The translations under genes were made by a program, and so were the position numbers. From the IMG/VR virus record IMGVR_UViG_3300027608_000014, positions 84,873 to 148,872 of that record: a stretch of 64,000 bases of DNA, one strand, 5' to 3'. The notes under the pieces were generated by a model. That model saw only the letters and a list, made by a program, of their open reading frames with translations. It made no database searches and was not told the origin of the DNA. Below, in pieces: positions 43,226 to 51,812 of the stretch (within the stretch, counting starts at the first letter, position 1; every line of letters begins with the position of its first letter). This stretch comes from a virus.

Positions 43226-43460
43226 GCTATGCGTGCTGGAGTCTTACAACTCTGAGAAGTCCAAAGAGGCAACTAAAGTTAGATTAGAATACTTTGACTC
43301 TTACCAGGATGGTGTCAACGAGGCTATCAAGTGGGCCAAGAGTAATTCGTGCAGGTGCTTTTTAATCAGTGAGAAGCTTGCCAAGAGCATCTACAAAGGC
43401 GTCGCCATAGTAGAGCTCAAGCAGAAAAATAAAACACCCGAAAAGGGAAAGAACAAATGA
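43218..43460 (+). CDS. Small basic hypothetical protein
   Basis: The product is 80 aa with a basic C-terminal tail (KQKNKTPEKGKNK). Overlaps of 8 nt and 4 nt couple it to the dNMP kinase and the following gene. No family recognised. Confidence 0.45.
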   Translation: MSELCVLESYNSEKSKEATKVRLEYFDSYQDGVNEAIKWAKSNSCRCFLISEKLAKSIYKGVAIVELKQKNKTPEKGKNK

Positions 43461-44188
43461 GCACTAAAACCATCACTACACTTCAATCCGTCACCGCCGC
43501 AGACCTTAACGCTGCTGCACAGAGTATTCCTTTGAATCCAAATGCTAAGGCTACCAAGGAGCTCAAAGACCACGTTGCTGGTGTTGTCCGTGAAATTGCC
43601 AAGCGCAGAGGCACAATTACTGCTGAGCAGAACCGCCAGAAGAAAGAAGAACTCTTGGCTTCTTATCGCCAGTCTGTCAATTATGATGTCCTCAGTCAGA
43701 GACTGGTGAAAGCTGAAATGGCCAAGCGCGAAGATGGACTTCGATTCAGTGCCGCTATGGAGGCCCTTAAGGTCAAGTTTGCCGCGTCCTCTGAGAAACT
43801 CGACGATGCTGTCAGAGGGGCCAAAGGCGAGCTCCTCAAGATGGGTCTCTCTCCGAATGGATGCTTACTGGAGCCTGTATTCGTCGAGGACAACAAACGA
43901 GGACACTACGACCCGCTACCGATTGGTAGAAGTGGCGGACACTGGGAGGTGAATGGCTCCAAGGTCACTCAGACTCAGGTTGATCGCATCAACCAGATCA
44001 AGGAGGTAATCAAGGCAGTCGGTGCTTCCGCTCAGACATTAACGTCCACAGAGGCTCTGACCATGCGTCTCATGATGTCTTCAACTGTCGGCGAATTGAT
44101 CGCTATCGTTAACGCTGTCGCTGGTGAAGATGTGTTCCAGATGGGCTTGATTCCTGGCACCAATATCCTGTCGATTTCCGAAGAGTAA
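43457..44188 (+). CDS. Hypothetical helical protein
   Basis: The product is 243 aa. The N-terminal half is an Ala/Lys/Glu-rich helix likely to form a coiled coil (about 40-130), and the C-terminal half is mixed. It has GGGAAAG before its ATG, one of the better ribosome sites in the main part of the window. It is followed by a 129-nt A/T-rich gap with nothing recognised. Confidence 0.5.
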   Translation: MSTKTITTLQSVTAADLNAAAQSIPLNPNAKATKELKDHVAGVVREIAKRRGTITAEQNRQKKEELLASYRQSVNYDVLSQRLVKAEMAKREDGLRFSAAMEALKVKFAASSEKLDDAVRGAKGELLKMGLSPNGCLLEPVFVEDNKRGHYDPLPIGRSGGHWEVNGSKVTQTQVDRINQIKEVIKAVGASAQTLTSTEALTMRLMMSSTVGELIAIVNAVAGEDVFQMGLIPGTNILSISEE

Positions 44189-44317
44189 TATTTTGACTTA
44201 GTTGAGTTGAGGTCCGACCCCTCCAATTAGTCCTAATTTATAAACCTTTAGTATTTTAATATTTGCGACATTATCAGAACGCGCTCTCAGTACAACACTC
44301 AGTAAAACTATTATACA

Positions 44318-44536
44318 ATGAAGGCTATTATCTACTTCAAGAACACAAAGATTGAGCTGGAGGGAGACGCCGATAATGTGACCGAAGCTGTCAAAAAGAT
44401 CATGGAGCCTCAAGAGGAAGCCTCTCCGTTCCTTGAAACAATCAAGCCGACTGGGCACACAATCGACTTCCCTACCTGGCCCAATCATCCTTGGACTTAT
44501 CGTCCAGGCCCGCCGGAGGAAAACTACAACGACTAA
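44318..44536 (+). CDS. Small acidic hypothetical protein
   Basis: The product is 72 aa with a short beta-alpha N-terminus and a Pro-rich C-terminus. Its TAA overlaps the ATG of the Nudix gene. No family recognised. Confidence 0.45.
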   Translation: MKAIIYFKNTKIELEGDADNVTEAVKKIMEPQEEASPFLETIKPTGHTIDFPTWPNHPWTYRPGPPEENYND

Positions 44537-45180
44537 TGAGCAATCAAGAAGAACAAGTAATGGCGGTTCCACGGGCCCTTGTAGATAAGCTAGGGCTTCA
44601 TCAGGGATTTAATGCAATGAGAGTGGGGGCATTCAAGGGTCTAATAAAGGAGGAGAATTTTCGATTCATACCCAGGAGCGAGGCCGAGACAGACGAAACG
44701 CATCTTCAGCTTATTCCCTATGTCATCGTCATGAAGAAACACAGTGTCCTGACATATCAGAGAACCAAACTCTCTGGAGAGCAAAGGCTCATCGGAAAGC
44801 ATAGCATTGGTTTTGGAGGCCACATCAATAGTGACGATGTGACATTCCAGAGGGGCCTTATCCGAGAAATCTTTGAAGAAGAACTCAAAGGTCTGAATGT
44901 TATCGAAGATTGCCCTTCGTTTAGAGGGCTAATCCTGGACGACTCAAGTGCCGTTGGTAGGGTTCACCTTGGGATTGTCTATGTCATTGAGATCGGTGAT
45001 GAGCATAAGCCGATTAACTCTGATGATCCAAATATCCGACTTCTCGACTTCGTCAGCCTCGACAGATTAGATTCGATGGTCACTTATCCTGAGATCTATC
45101 CATTTGAGGAGTGGTCCAAGATCCTATTGCGCTCTTCAGACGACCTGGTGAGGATTGACACGGTCTTTGGTCAGGTATAA
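44536..45180 (+). CDS. Nudix hydrolase-like protein
   Basis: The 214-aa product starts at the ATG in a TAATG overlap. The Nudix box lies at about 94-119 (GGHI at its start, RGLIREIFEEELKG at its end), with the REIFEEE core that binds metal. Expected to hydrolyse a nucleoside diphosphate linked to another group; the substrate is unknown. Large N- and C-terminal parts surround the box. Confidence 0.7.
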   Translation: MSNQEEQVMAVPRALVDKLGLHQGFNAMRVGAFKGLIKEENFRFIPRSEAETDETHLQLIPYVIVMKKHSVLTYQRTKLSGEQRLIGKHSIGFGGHINSDDVTFQRGLIREIFEEELKGLNVIEDCPSFRGLILDDSSAVGRVHLGIVYVIEIGDEHKPINSDDPNIRLLDFVSLDRLDSMVTYPEIYPFEEWSKILLRSSDDLVRIDTVFGQV

Positions 45181-45191
45181 TATTCCAGTGT

Positions 45192-45638
45192 ATGAAAAGT
45201 TATATCTCAATTCTTGTCGCCCTGTGCTTGTCGCTGTCCTCATGTGCCACTTTGACACTTAGTCAGAAAGGCTCTCTCTCCAGGGCTGGTCAGATCTCTC
45301 TGAATCTGGCCCAAGCCGTAGCAAATACTGCTATTCAGATTGTTATCGCTAAAGCCACAAATGATTCTGATCTGATCAAGAAGGGCAATCTCCTAGATTC
45401 AGCCGCCGCTGGGCTCCGAACCCTAGACACCAAATCTGGGGGTCTGATTACGCCTCAGCTGGTCTCGAATGCTATTCTTCAATTTACGGATCCAAGCAAA
45501 TCTCACTGGGGAGATATGGCCAAATCGATCTCTAAAGAAGTTACCGAGTCTAGTCTTCCAAGAGCAGAGGCCATTGAGTTGGCGGCGAGTGCTCTAAATT
45601 CTATTGCCAGAGATACAAGAATTCCAACACAACCGTAA
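45192..45638 (+). CDS. Lipoprotein
   Basis: The product is 148 aa. The signal peptide MKSYISILVALCLSLSSC ends in a lipobox (LSSC, Cys18), so it is probably lipid-anchored. The mature part is helical and Ala/Ser-rich. It opens the lysis region (membrane protein, second lipoprotein, endolysin), where an envelope or spanin-like role is possible. Confidence 0.6.
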   Translation: MKSYISILVALCLSLSSCATLTLSQKGSLSRAGQISLNLAQAVANTAIQIVIAKATNDSDLIKKGNLLDSAAAGLRTLDTKSGGLITPQLVSNAILQFTDPSKSHWGDMAKSISKEVTESSLPRAEAIELAASALNSIARDTRIPTQP

Positions 45639-45641
45639 CTT

Positions 45642-46031
45642 ATGAATCTGATTCCTCCACTCATCCGTAACAAAGCGATCCAATTCTTTGTTAGTAAAAC
45701 CGGAAGCGCCGCCCTTCCATTTCTCAGTGTGGGAGTTGGCATCGCTGTTGCTAAGCTCTGCCATTACTTCCCAGGAGTGGAGGCCCTCATCGACCAGAAG
45801 GCCGTTGTTGCCGTGATCTGGGGGATTATCATGGCGGGAGCAAACTACGCTACAAATCACTGGCTGACAAAAGACGCCAAAGTGATTCAGGAATCCTTGG
45901 TCAAATTGGGAGCTAAACTAGATCTAGACGGCTGGGTCGGTGACGATACCGTAAAAGCCTTTGAGATGAAGACAGGGATCGAAGTTCGAAAGACAGTTGC
46001 CGTTGAGCCTAAAGACAACAGCGGTTCTTAG
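45642..46031 (+). CDS. Membrane protein with peptidoglycan-binding-like tail (holin candidate)
   Basis: The product is 129 aa. Two hydrophobic segments (about 21-39 and 50-70) are followed by KLGAKLDLDGWVGDDTVKAF, which matches the repeat pattern of PG_binding_1 domains found in the endolysin downstream. A holin fused to a wall-binding motif would be unusual. It overlaps the next lipoprotein gene by 35 nt. Confidence 0.55.
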   Translation: MNLIPPLIRNKAIQFFVSKTGSAALPFLSVGVGIAVAKLCHYFPGVEALIDQKAVVAVIWGIIMAGANYATNHWLTKDAKVIQESLVKLGAKLDLDGWVGDDTVKAFEMKTGIEVRKTVAVEPKDNSGS

Positions 46032-46272
46032 TCTCTGCCTTGCACTCTTCGGATGTGCAGGCATGATTCCAGTCATACATGTCAGCACTCTACCCGAGCA
46101 GATTGCGGAGAACATTCGAAAGAATGATCCCCCAAAGCAGGAGCTATATGATCTGTATCATTTACCTCACTCTGCTAAGCCGGTAATCTCTGTCTCTGTT
46201 GAGTCGGTAAGCGACCAAAGAAAATCATTGTCAGGGGTGGAGGGTTGGGTGTATATCAAGGGGACTTGGTAA
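45997..46272 (+). CDS. Small lipoprotein, spanin-like candidate
   Basis: The product is 91 aa from a TTG at 45997 (the start is uncertain). AVLSLCLALFGC gives a hydrophobic signal and lipobox with Cys20. Its gene is embedded in the end of the membrane protein gene, an arrangement seen for outer-membrane spanins. The family cannot be confirmed. Confidence 0.5.
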   Translation: MPLSLKTTAVLSLCLALFGCAGMIPVIHVSTLPEQIAENIRKNDPPKQELYDLYHLPHSAKPVISVSVESVSDQRKSLSGVEGWVYIKGTW

Positions 46273-46281
46273 TATAATTCT

Positions 46282-47073
46282 ATGAATCTACGACAACTCA
46301 ACCCTGAAGATCTAAAGGTTCGCCAGAGATTTCTAAAATCTTGTAATTTTGATTGTGGAAAAATAGACGGAGTATACGGCCCTTGGACACAAAAGGCTGA
46401 GGATGCCTATCAGGAGTCCAATACACACATCGATCAAGTCAAGAGCGTGCAGACGTTCCTTAACAAACACGGCGCCAAGCTAGACGTGGATGGAGTTTAC
46501 GGAGAGGCCACCCGAGCCGCTGAGCAAAAGTATCAGGACCTCCTCAAGGATACCGACAGTAGTCCCCCCGCTGTCACAGTTGCTGGAGACGATAGATCAA
46601 AGATCATCCAGGTCGCCAAGTCCCTTATTGGAACTCGCGAGTTGACTGGAAGAAACGACGGAGTAACAGTTGATGCTATCCTTGACTCGTGCGGACTGAA
46701 GGGGACAAAAAACCCATACTGTGCCTGCTTCGTGGTTTACTGCGGAGACATGGCCCTAGGACGGAAGAGTAATCCGTATCCTCGAAGCGCCTGGTCTCCC
46801 GATATGGTTAAAAAGCCGACCTGGAAGCAGGGTCTCGGAGGCAAAACTCCACAGCCAGCAGACACATTCGGGCTATACTTTGCCAAGCAAGGTAGAGTTG
46901 CACATACCGGACTTATCTGTGAGTGGCCAGAAAAAGAGAAGTACTGTACAACCTTAGAGGGAAATACAGGTGCAACCGGATCTGTTGGAGAGGCTGACCG
47001 TAATGGTGATGGTGTGTATCTTAAGCGTCGTAATAAAACGGACATCTACGCTGTCCAAAACTGGATTGAATAA
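46282..47073 (+). CDS. Endolysin with two peptidoglycan-binding repeats
   Basis: The product is 263 aa. Two repeats of the PG_binding_1 type are visible (GKIDGVYGPWTQKA and AKLDVDGVYGEATRAA, within about 1-90). After a linker comes a cysteine-peptidase-like domain with YCACFVVYC, GRVAHTGLICEW and TLEGNTG, the Cys/His/Asn order of CHAP-type amidases. It should cleave cell-wall peptidoglycan at lysis. Confidence 0.75.
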   Translation: MNLRQLNPEDLKVRQRFLKSCNFDCGKIDGVYGPWTQKAEDAYQESNTHIDQVKSVQTFLNKHGAKLDVDGVYGEATRAAEQKYQDLLKDTDSSPPAVTVAGDDRSKIIQVAKSLIGTRELTGRNDGVTVDAILDSCGLKGTKNPYCACFVVYCGDMALGRKSNPYPRSAWSPDMVKKPTWKQGLGGKTPQPADTFGLYFAKQGRVAHTGLICEWPEKEKYCTTLEGNTGATGSVGEADRNGDGVYLKRRNKTDIYAVQNWIE

Positions 47074-47075
47074 TC

Positions 47076-47600
47076 ATGGAATTGCCCTCTCGCTCTTCTG
47101 ACGGAGATCTCGTCAGACAACACCTAATGAGTCTCGGTGCCAAAATTATGACACCGGAGGCAGTAAAGGATCATATGGCAACGGCCTTCGGTGGTGAAGT
47201 CGCCTCGTCAGTTCCTGCCGCATCCACAGCTGCACCTTTTATTCTGAGAGCTGATCCCCTAGTTATCAATCCAGGTAAAAAGTCCAAAAGCAAAGCCAGA
47301 TCAGTGGTTACTGCAGACGGAGCACCTGGACCAACTCTTCTTGTCGAGTATATTGCCAAACTAGATAATGGGGTTCCAATCAGAATTCCAGAGTACGCAC
47401 ACTTAGTTAAAGTTGACGGAGAGACGCTGCTGCTTGGATTTCCAATCTCAAACAAGAGCCGTCTCAAGCCGCTGCGATCAGCGCAGATTGAGATTCAAAC
47501 TAAAGACAAACAAATGAACTGCTACTGCACGGGTATCCATGTTGATATCCCTGAGTGGGGCATCAGTCTCAGCGTTTACCTAATCCTACCTAATGTATAA
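47076..47600 (+). CDS. Hypothetical protein, possibly virion-related
   Basis: The product is 174 aa. A helical N-terminus, an Ala/Ser-rich linker and a beta-rich C-terminal domain (about 80-174) can be seen. It overlaps the next gene by 8 nt and sits between the lysis genes and the portal. No family recognised. Confidence 0.45.
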   Translation: MELPSRSSDGDLVRQHLMSLGAKIMTPEAVKDHMATAFGGEVASSVPAASTAAPFILRADPLVINPGKKSKSKARSVVTADGAPGPTLLVEYIAKLDNGVPIRIPEYAHLVKVDGETLLLGFPISNKSRLKPLRSAQIEIQTKDKQMNCYCTGIHVDIPEWGISLSVYLILPNV

Positions 47601-47820
47601 TTCACCAACCCAAGACCCGTCACAATCACCACTAAGCTCGATGTCCTCGGCAGCTCTATCAGCTGATTACGATAGTAGAGATAGTCTGTTTGGTGGTGAA
47701 AACGAACAAACCTATTCGGGACCAGCTGCCTCCGTTCTCACGCCTCCGATTGATCCAGTATTAGAAGTCGATGATCAGGATGCTCAGTTTAAAACCGAGT
47801 CTCTACGGCCACTACTGTGA
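47593..47820 (+). CDS. Small Ser/Pro-rich protein
   Basis: The product is 75 aa, low complexity and acidic, probably disordered. It ends in a GTGA overlap with the next small gene. No family recognised. Confidence 0.4.
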   Translation: MYNSPTQDPSQSPLSSMSSAALSADYDSRDSLFGGENEQTYSGPAASVLTPPIDPVLEVDDQDAQFKTESLRPLL

Positions 47821-47996
47821 ACAAGACCGGATCTATAACAGAGGGGTCACCTTGTGCATACTGCGGAAGACCAAGTTACCTCATCAGTAACGGAACTCCA
47901 ATATGTGAAATGCACACTCAAAGATTAGAGCGGCCAGTCACTCAGCCACAGGCTATCGACAAAGTGGCCGAATTGCTGAGTACAACCGACAAATGA
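47817..47996 (+). CDS. Small zinc-finger-like protein
   Basis: A 59-codon ORF from a GTG in a GTGA overlap. CAYCGRPS and CEMH suggest one CxxC...CxxH zinc site. It precedes the portal gene by 41 nt. Confidence 0.4.
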   Translation: MNKTGSITEGSPCAYCGRPSYLISNGTPICEMHTQRLERPVTQPQAIDKVAELLSTTDK

Positions 47997-48037
47997 TTCT
48001 GGACAGAAGCTAGTTCACTGGCTACCGTCCTGCTCCT

Positions 48038-50140
48038 ATGGCTAACCTCGATATTTTCAATCAGAGCGACCTTACGACTCCCCGTGGAAGATTTGCTTCA
48101 CCGTGGAGCGATCTGGCTCAACAGTATGCTCCGAGAACTTGGTTAGACGCCATCAAACTCGCCGAGTTTCTGTATATTAACAACTCAACATGGCGCAAGG
48201 CCAGTGAGCGAATTGTTGCCTATTTCATCACCAAGATAAAGCTCTCAGGTCAATCTGATGGAGAGCTCGAGAAGTTTCGTCCTCTCATAGAGAGAAAGTT
48301 TGGCATCCTAAATCATCTTCGGGAGATGGGAAATGACTATATGGCGACTGGAAACAGTATCGCTCAGATCATCCCCAGCTTCATCCGTGGACTTAAGTGC
48401 ACGAATTGCAAGAGTAACGGACACGACACTTTGGTCAACATACTTAAGTGTGACTTCGAGTTTCGAATTGGCGACCTTAGCTTCTACACTACATGCAATA
48501 AGTGTAAGCGGACTTGTCGCCATATGGTTCATGATTATCCAGATCCGAACCCAGAAAACATTAAGCTGGTTCGTAGAGACGTAAAGTCCATTACGATCGA
48601 GCATAACCCTGAGCGCGGTATGAGCAACTACTGGATGGACATTGATAATCTGATAGCCTCAAGGATCAGAAACAACGACAAGTTTCTTATAGCCACTACG
48701 CCCTGGAGTATCATTCAGGCAATTGCTCGCAATCAGAGATACAAGCTAAATCCAGAATACACCTTTCATCTAAAGGAAAGCTCCATTGCTGGACTTAAGC
48801 TGTATGGCTGGGGAATTCCATCCATTCTCTCTGCCTTCAAGGATTTCTTCCGAGTTCAAATTCTCCGTCGTTATGATGAGACTTTGATGATGGATTATAT
48901 TGTTCCCATTCGAATTATCAGCCCAGCTAGGGGTGGTGGCTCCTCGGATGGTAGCTCCATGATGGAGATGGCCAACATGAATTCGTTTCGTACCTCCATG
49001 GAGGGAGCGATCACAAACCATCGTCGTGATGGAGCTGATTGGAACATCTTTCCTTTCCCAGTAGAATACCAGCCAATCGGCGGTGAGGGTCAGTCGCTGT
49101 CTCCAAGAGAGATGATCGCTGGCGAAGAGGATCGCCTGCTCAATGCTCGTGGTATTCCTCCGCAGCTTTACAGAGGAGATCTTCTACTTCAAACTGCTCC
49201 AACCGCCGTTCGTTTGTTTGAACGTGGATGGCAGCCGCTGGTGGACGGACTGAGTGAAGCCGCTCAGTGGATGGTTACAGTCATCGCCAAGCAAATCAAG
49301 AGTGGTGATATTGAGTGCGAGATGTCTAGCGTCACGCTGGTAGATGACCTACAGAAGGAGAGCCTGCGTATACAGCTCATGCAGGCCCAGATCCTCAGCA
49401 AGGAGACTGGACTTGAGGGGATGAATATTGATCCCAAGAATGAGCGTAGGCGCATCATTGAAGAGCAGAAGTCTGATCAGAGATCACAGCAGAGGGCTCA
49501 GCAGGATCTCGAAATGGAAAACATGAACTTAGATACCCCAGAGGCCGATGCCCAGGGCAGTCCCGGTGGTGGATCTACCCCTATGGATATTCAAGGTCAG
49601 GGCGAATCTATGGCTCAACAGCTTCTAGATCCAAGTGTTCCAGAGACATCTCGTCGTCAGCAGCTTACGGCTCTACGACAGAGCAACTCAACACTGCATG
49701 CCGTAGTCATCAAGGAAATGGATAGACTTCGTAATCAGGCTGGAACGGCCGGTGCTGCAGCGGCCATGCCTCAGGTTATTCAGCTAGCCCAACAGGCTCA
49801 GCAGGAGGCTGGACCGGTTCCAACTCCGGATGCCGCTCAGGGTTCAGGTCAAGATATGTCTAAACAAGCATCACATAACATCATTACGCCAGACCTCAAG
49901 GATGGCGATCAACTAGTTGACAGCGCCGTTACCTTTAGTAAGACGGCCGGATATTTTCCGACAGAAATCCACATCACTCGAGCCGATGAATTCGGACTGA
50001 TCAAATGGGGAGCTCAGAATCTCGGAATCTCTCTCGATCAAATGGGCGATATCCGTCGCACAGGAACTTTGACCAACACAGTAAAAGAGATCCTGGGTAT
50101 GAAGCTAGTCTTCAACGCCAAGGAAACAACCTTCGAGTAA
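48038..50140 (+). CDS. Portal protein
   Basis: The 700-aa product is expected to form the dodecameric head-tail portal. Portal-like features are the LYINNSTWRKASERIVAYF opening, GLKLYGWGIPSILSAFKDFF, and a RGIPPQLYRGDLLLQTAPTA helix-turn region before a long Gln-rich C-terminal tail. A CTNC (121-124) and CNKC (153-156) pair suggests an inserted zinc finger in the N-terminal domain. It heads the virion-protein block. Confidence 0.75.
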   Translation: MANLDIFNQSDLTTPRGRFASPWSDLAQQYAPRTWLDAIKLAEFLYINNSTWRKASERIVAYFITKIKLSGQSDGELEKFRPLIERKFGILNHLREMGNDYMATGNSIAQIIPSFIRGLKCTNCKSNGHDTLVNILKCDFEFRIGDLSFYTTCNKCKRTCRHMVHDYPDPNPENIKLVRRDVKSITIEHNPERGMSNYWMDIDNLIASRIRNNDKFLIATTPWSIIQAIARNQRYKLNPEYTFHLKESSIAGLKLYGWGIPSILSAFKDFFRVQILRRYDETLMMDYIVPIRIISPARGGGSSDGSSMMEMANMNSFRTSMEGAITNHRRDGADWNIFPFPVEYQPIGGEGQSLSPREMIAGEEDRLLNARGIPPQLYRGDLLLQTAPTAVRLFERGWQPLVDGLSEAAQWMVTVIAKQIKSGDIECEMSSVTLVDDLQKESLRIQLMQAQILSKETGLEGMNIDPKNERRRIIEEQKSDQRSQQRAQQDLEMENMNLDTPEADAQGSPGGGSTPMDIQGQGESMAQQLLDPSVPETSRRQQLTALRQSNSTLHAVVIKEMDRLRNQAGTAGAAAAMPQVIQLAQQAQQEAGPVPTPDAAQGSGQDMSKQASHNIITPDLKDGDQLVDSAVTFSKTAGYFPTEIHITRADEFGLIKWGAQNLGISLDQMGDIRRTGTLTNTVKEILGMKLVFNAKETTFE

Positions 50141-50153
50141 ACAACCAAATACC

Positions 50154-50678
50154 ATGCAAGCATTCATTAATATCAATACTCAGCGAGACAATGTAACGGG
50201 ATCGCTCATCTTCGAACCAGCCAGAAATACTGACGGGGCCGACCATGAGATTGTCCGAAAGGCCTATGATCGTCTAGTTGAGGATCTTTCTAGTTATTAT
50301 GCCCGCGTTAAGACTGTAACATCAGGCTCAGAAGCGGGCTCAGAAACCTCGACTAAGTCTGCAGATCAAAAGCCTGCTCGAGTTGAACCTCCAGCAGAAC
50401 ATCATGAGCCCACTGAAGTCTTTGCTTCTATCTTTGGCGCTCCAACTTCGAATGTGTCTGACAACCTAGTAGCTCAGGTTCAGATCGCTCCAGTTGTCGC
50501 TGAGGCCGCAGAGGTTCCTAAGCTTCCCATTGGAGGCGGATCATCTGCAGCTAATTCAAGAATTGAGAAGGCTAAGGCGTCAGCCAAGATCCCTACTGCC
50601 CCAGCAATCTCCGTTCAAGGAGCCAAGACCAACACGCCCGATCACCAGGCTATTTCGGTAAATCTTACAGGTCAATAA
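50154..50678 (+). CDS. Hypothetical protein in virion block
   Basis: The product is 174 aa. A short folded N-terminus is followed by a Ser/Thr/Ala/Pro-rich, probably disordered region. It lies 13 nt after the portal gene. Possibly a scaffold- or tail-associated protein; no family recognised. Confidence 0.45.
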   Translation: MQAFININTQRDNVTGSLIFEPARNTDGADHEIVRKAYDRLVEDLSSYYARVKTVTSGSEAGSETSTKSADQKPARVEPPAEHHEPTEVFASIFGAPTSNVSDNLVAQVQIAPVVAEAAEVPKLPIGGGSSAANSRIEKAKASAKIPTAPAISVQGAKTNTPDHQAISVNLTGQ

Positions 50679-50710
50679 TTCAGCTAAAGTTTAGTCTTTC
50701 GTAGAAGGGT

Positions 50711-50750
50711 GGGATCAGATATTCTCTTTCAAATGAATACTTCTGATCCC
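50711..50750 (+). promoter_or_regulatory. Hairpin with the start codon in its loop
   Basis: GGGATCAGA (50711-50719) pairs perfectly with TCTGATCCC (50742-50750). The ATG at 50733 lies in the 22-nt loop, and the 3' arm is coding sequence. It is followed by a T-rich stretch. It may regulate initiation or act as a terminator-like element. Confidence 0.5.
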
Positions 50751-51566
50751 AACTTTTCTTTGGCATTGATATCTAAGGTTGCTAGCGCTAAATCCATCTC
50801 ACTGAGTAAGGATGACGCTCCAGCCATTATCACTGGTTTTATAGAGTACCTCCAGAAAGAGGCTGGCTGCTCTGAAGGAGAAGCCCTCGGAACAATCCTG
50901 TGGTTTGCTGAGCTGGGCGGTATGCCCAAGACCGCCGCACCAGATACTGTGGTGGTAGCTCCAACTCCAGCCCCCGCTTCCGCTCCAGAGTCCGATCCGA
51001 TTGAATTTAAGGATTCACCTTGGGGGAAGAAATTTATTGCGGAAGCTGACAGACGACAGGCTCAGATCAGTGCCGGAATGGAAGGTGCCGTCACTAAGGC
51101 GCTTGATCCAAAGGTTGTAATTAGTAAGTCCCTCGAGGGCTATCCACAGATCCAGGGTGTAGCTAATAAGATCATGGGTGGAGACTTTGGCGGTGGAATG
51201 TCTGATGCCTACAAAGGTCTCGCTAGCAATCCGACCGTCAGATCGTTGGCTCCATACGCACTTGCTGGAATTGGTTCATACCTTGCCAGCAGAGCTATGG
51301 GCGCAGACAAGTCAACAGCCGCCCTTACTGGACTAGCTGGTGGAGCTCTTCTCGGGTACGGCTACAATAACAGGGATCAACTTATACCAGCCGTGCGAGC
51401 TAAGCCGGTCCCTCCTAACGTCGACGACCGTGATGCCGCTGCTGCTGCTGCCGCTGCCGCTGCTACTGAAACCGCCATTGCTGATGCTAAGTCTTCCGCT
51501 AGTGTAGAGGCCGCTCGAGAACAGACTAGGGAAGCCAATCGGGTCGATCCGCCCTCTAGAAAGTAA
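50733..51566 (+). CDS. Ala/Gly-rich protein, probable virion component
   Basis: The product is 277 aa from the ATG at 50733. It has a helical N-terminus, a Pro/Ala linker (about 70-90) and glycine-zipper-like hydrophobic segments near 185-220. A run of ten Ala encoded by GCT/GCC repeats lies near 235. Similar hydrophobic Gly-rich segments occur in 51809 and 55442, suggesting proteins that enter the envelope during DNA delivery; this is inference. Confidence 0.5.
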   Translation: MNTSDPNFSLALISKVASAKSISLSKDDAPAIITGFIEYLQKEAGCSEGEALGTILWFAELGGMPKTAAPDTVVVAPTPAPASAPESDPIEFKDSPWGKKFIAEADRRQAQISAGMEGAVTKALDPKVVISKSLEGYPQIQGVANKIMGGDFGGGMSDAYKGLASNPTVRSLAPYALAGIGSYLASRAMGADKSTAALTGLAGGALLGYGYNNRDQLIPAVRAKPVPPNVDDRDAAAAAAAAAATETAIADAKSSASVEAAREQTREANRVDPPSRK

Positions 51567-51575
51567 ATCGTCCAT

Positions 51576-51812
51576 ATGACCGGTGGCAGCGTCGTCAGCA
51601 TTACGCCAGGTGACGGGTTCATTGCCCTCGATGTCGCTGACGAAAACGCCACCCAGACGACATTAAAGATTGCTCGTACAAACTACGTAACAAGAATTGG
51701 GGACTACATCTCCTGGAATGATAAGACTGCCTTTTGGCACTCACAGCAACTGCCTGAGAAAGAGGTCATGCTGCCGATCTTCATTCCAGAACTAATCCTT
51801 GAAATCAAATGA
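51576..51812 (+). CDS. Small beta-rich protein
   Basis: The product is 78 aa and mostly beta strands, overlapping the large gene at 51809 by 4 nt. No family recognised; a small structural role is plausible. Confidence 0.45.
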   Translation: MTGGSVVSITPGDGFIALDVADENATQTTLKIARTNYVTRIGDYISWNDKTAFWHSQQLPEKEVMLPIFIPELILEIK

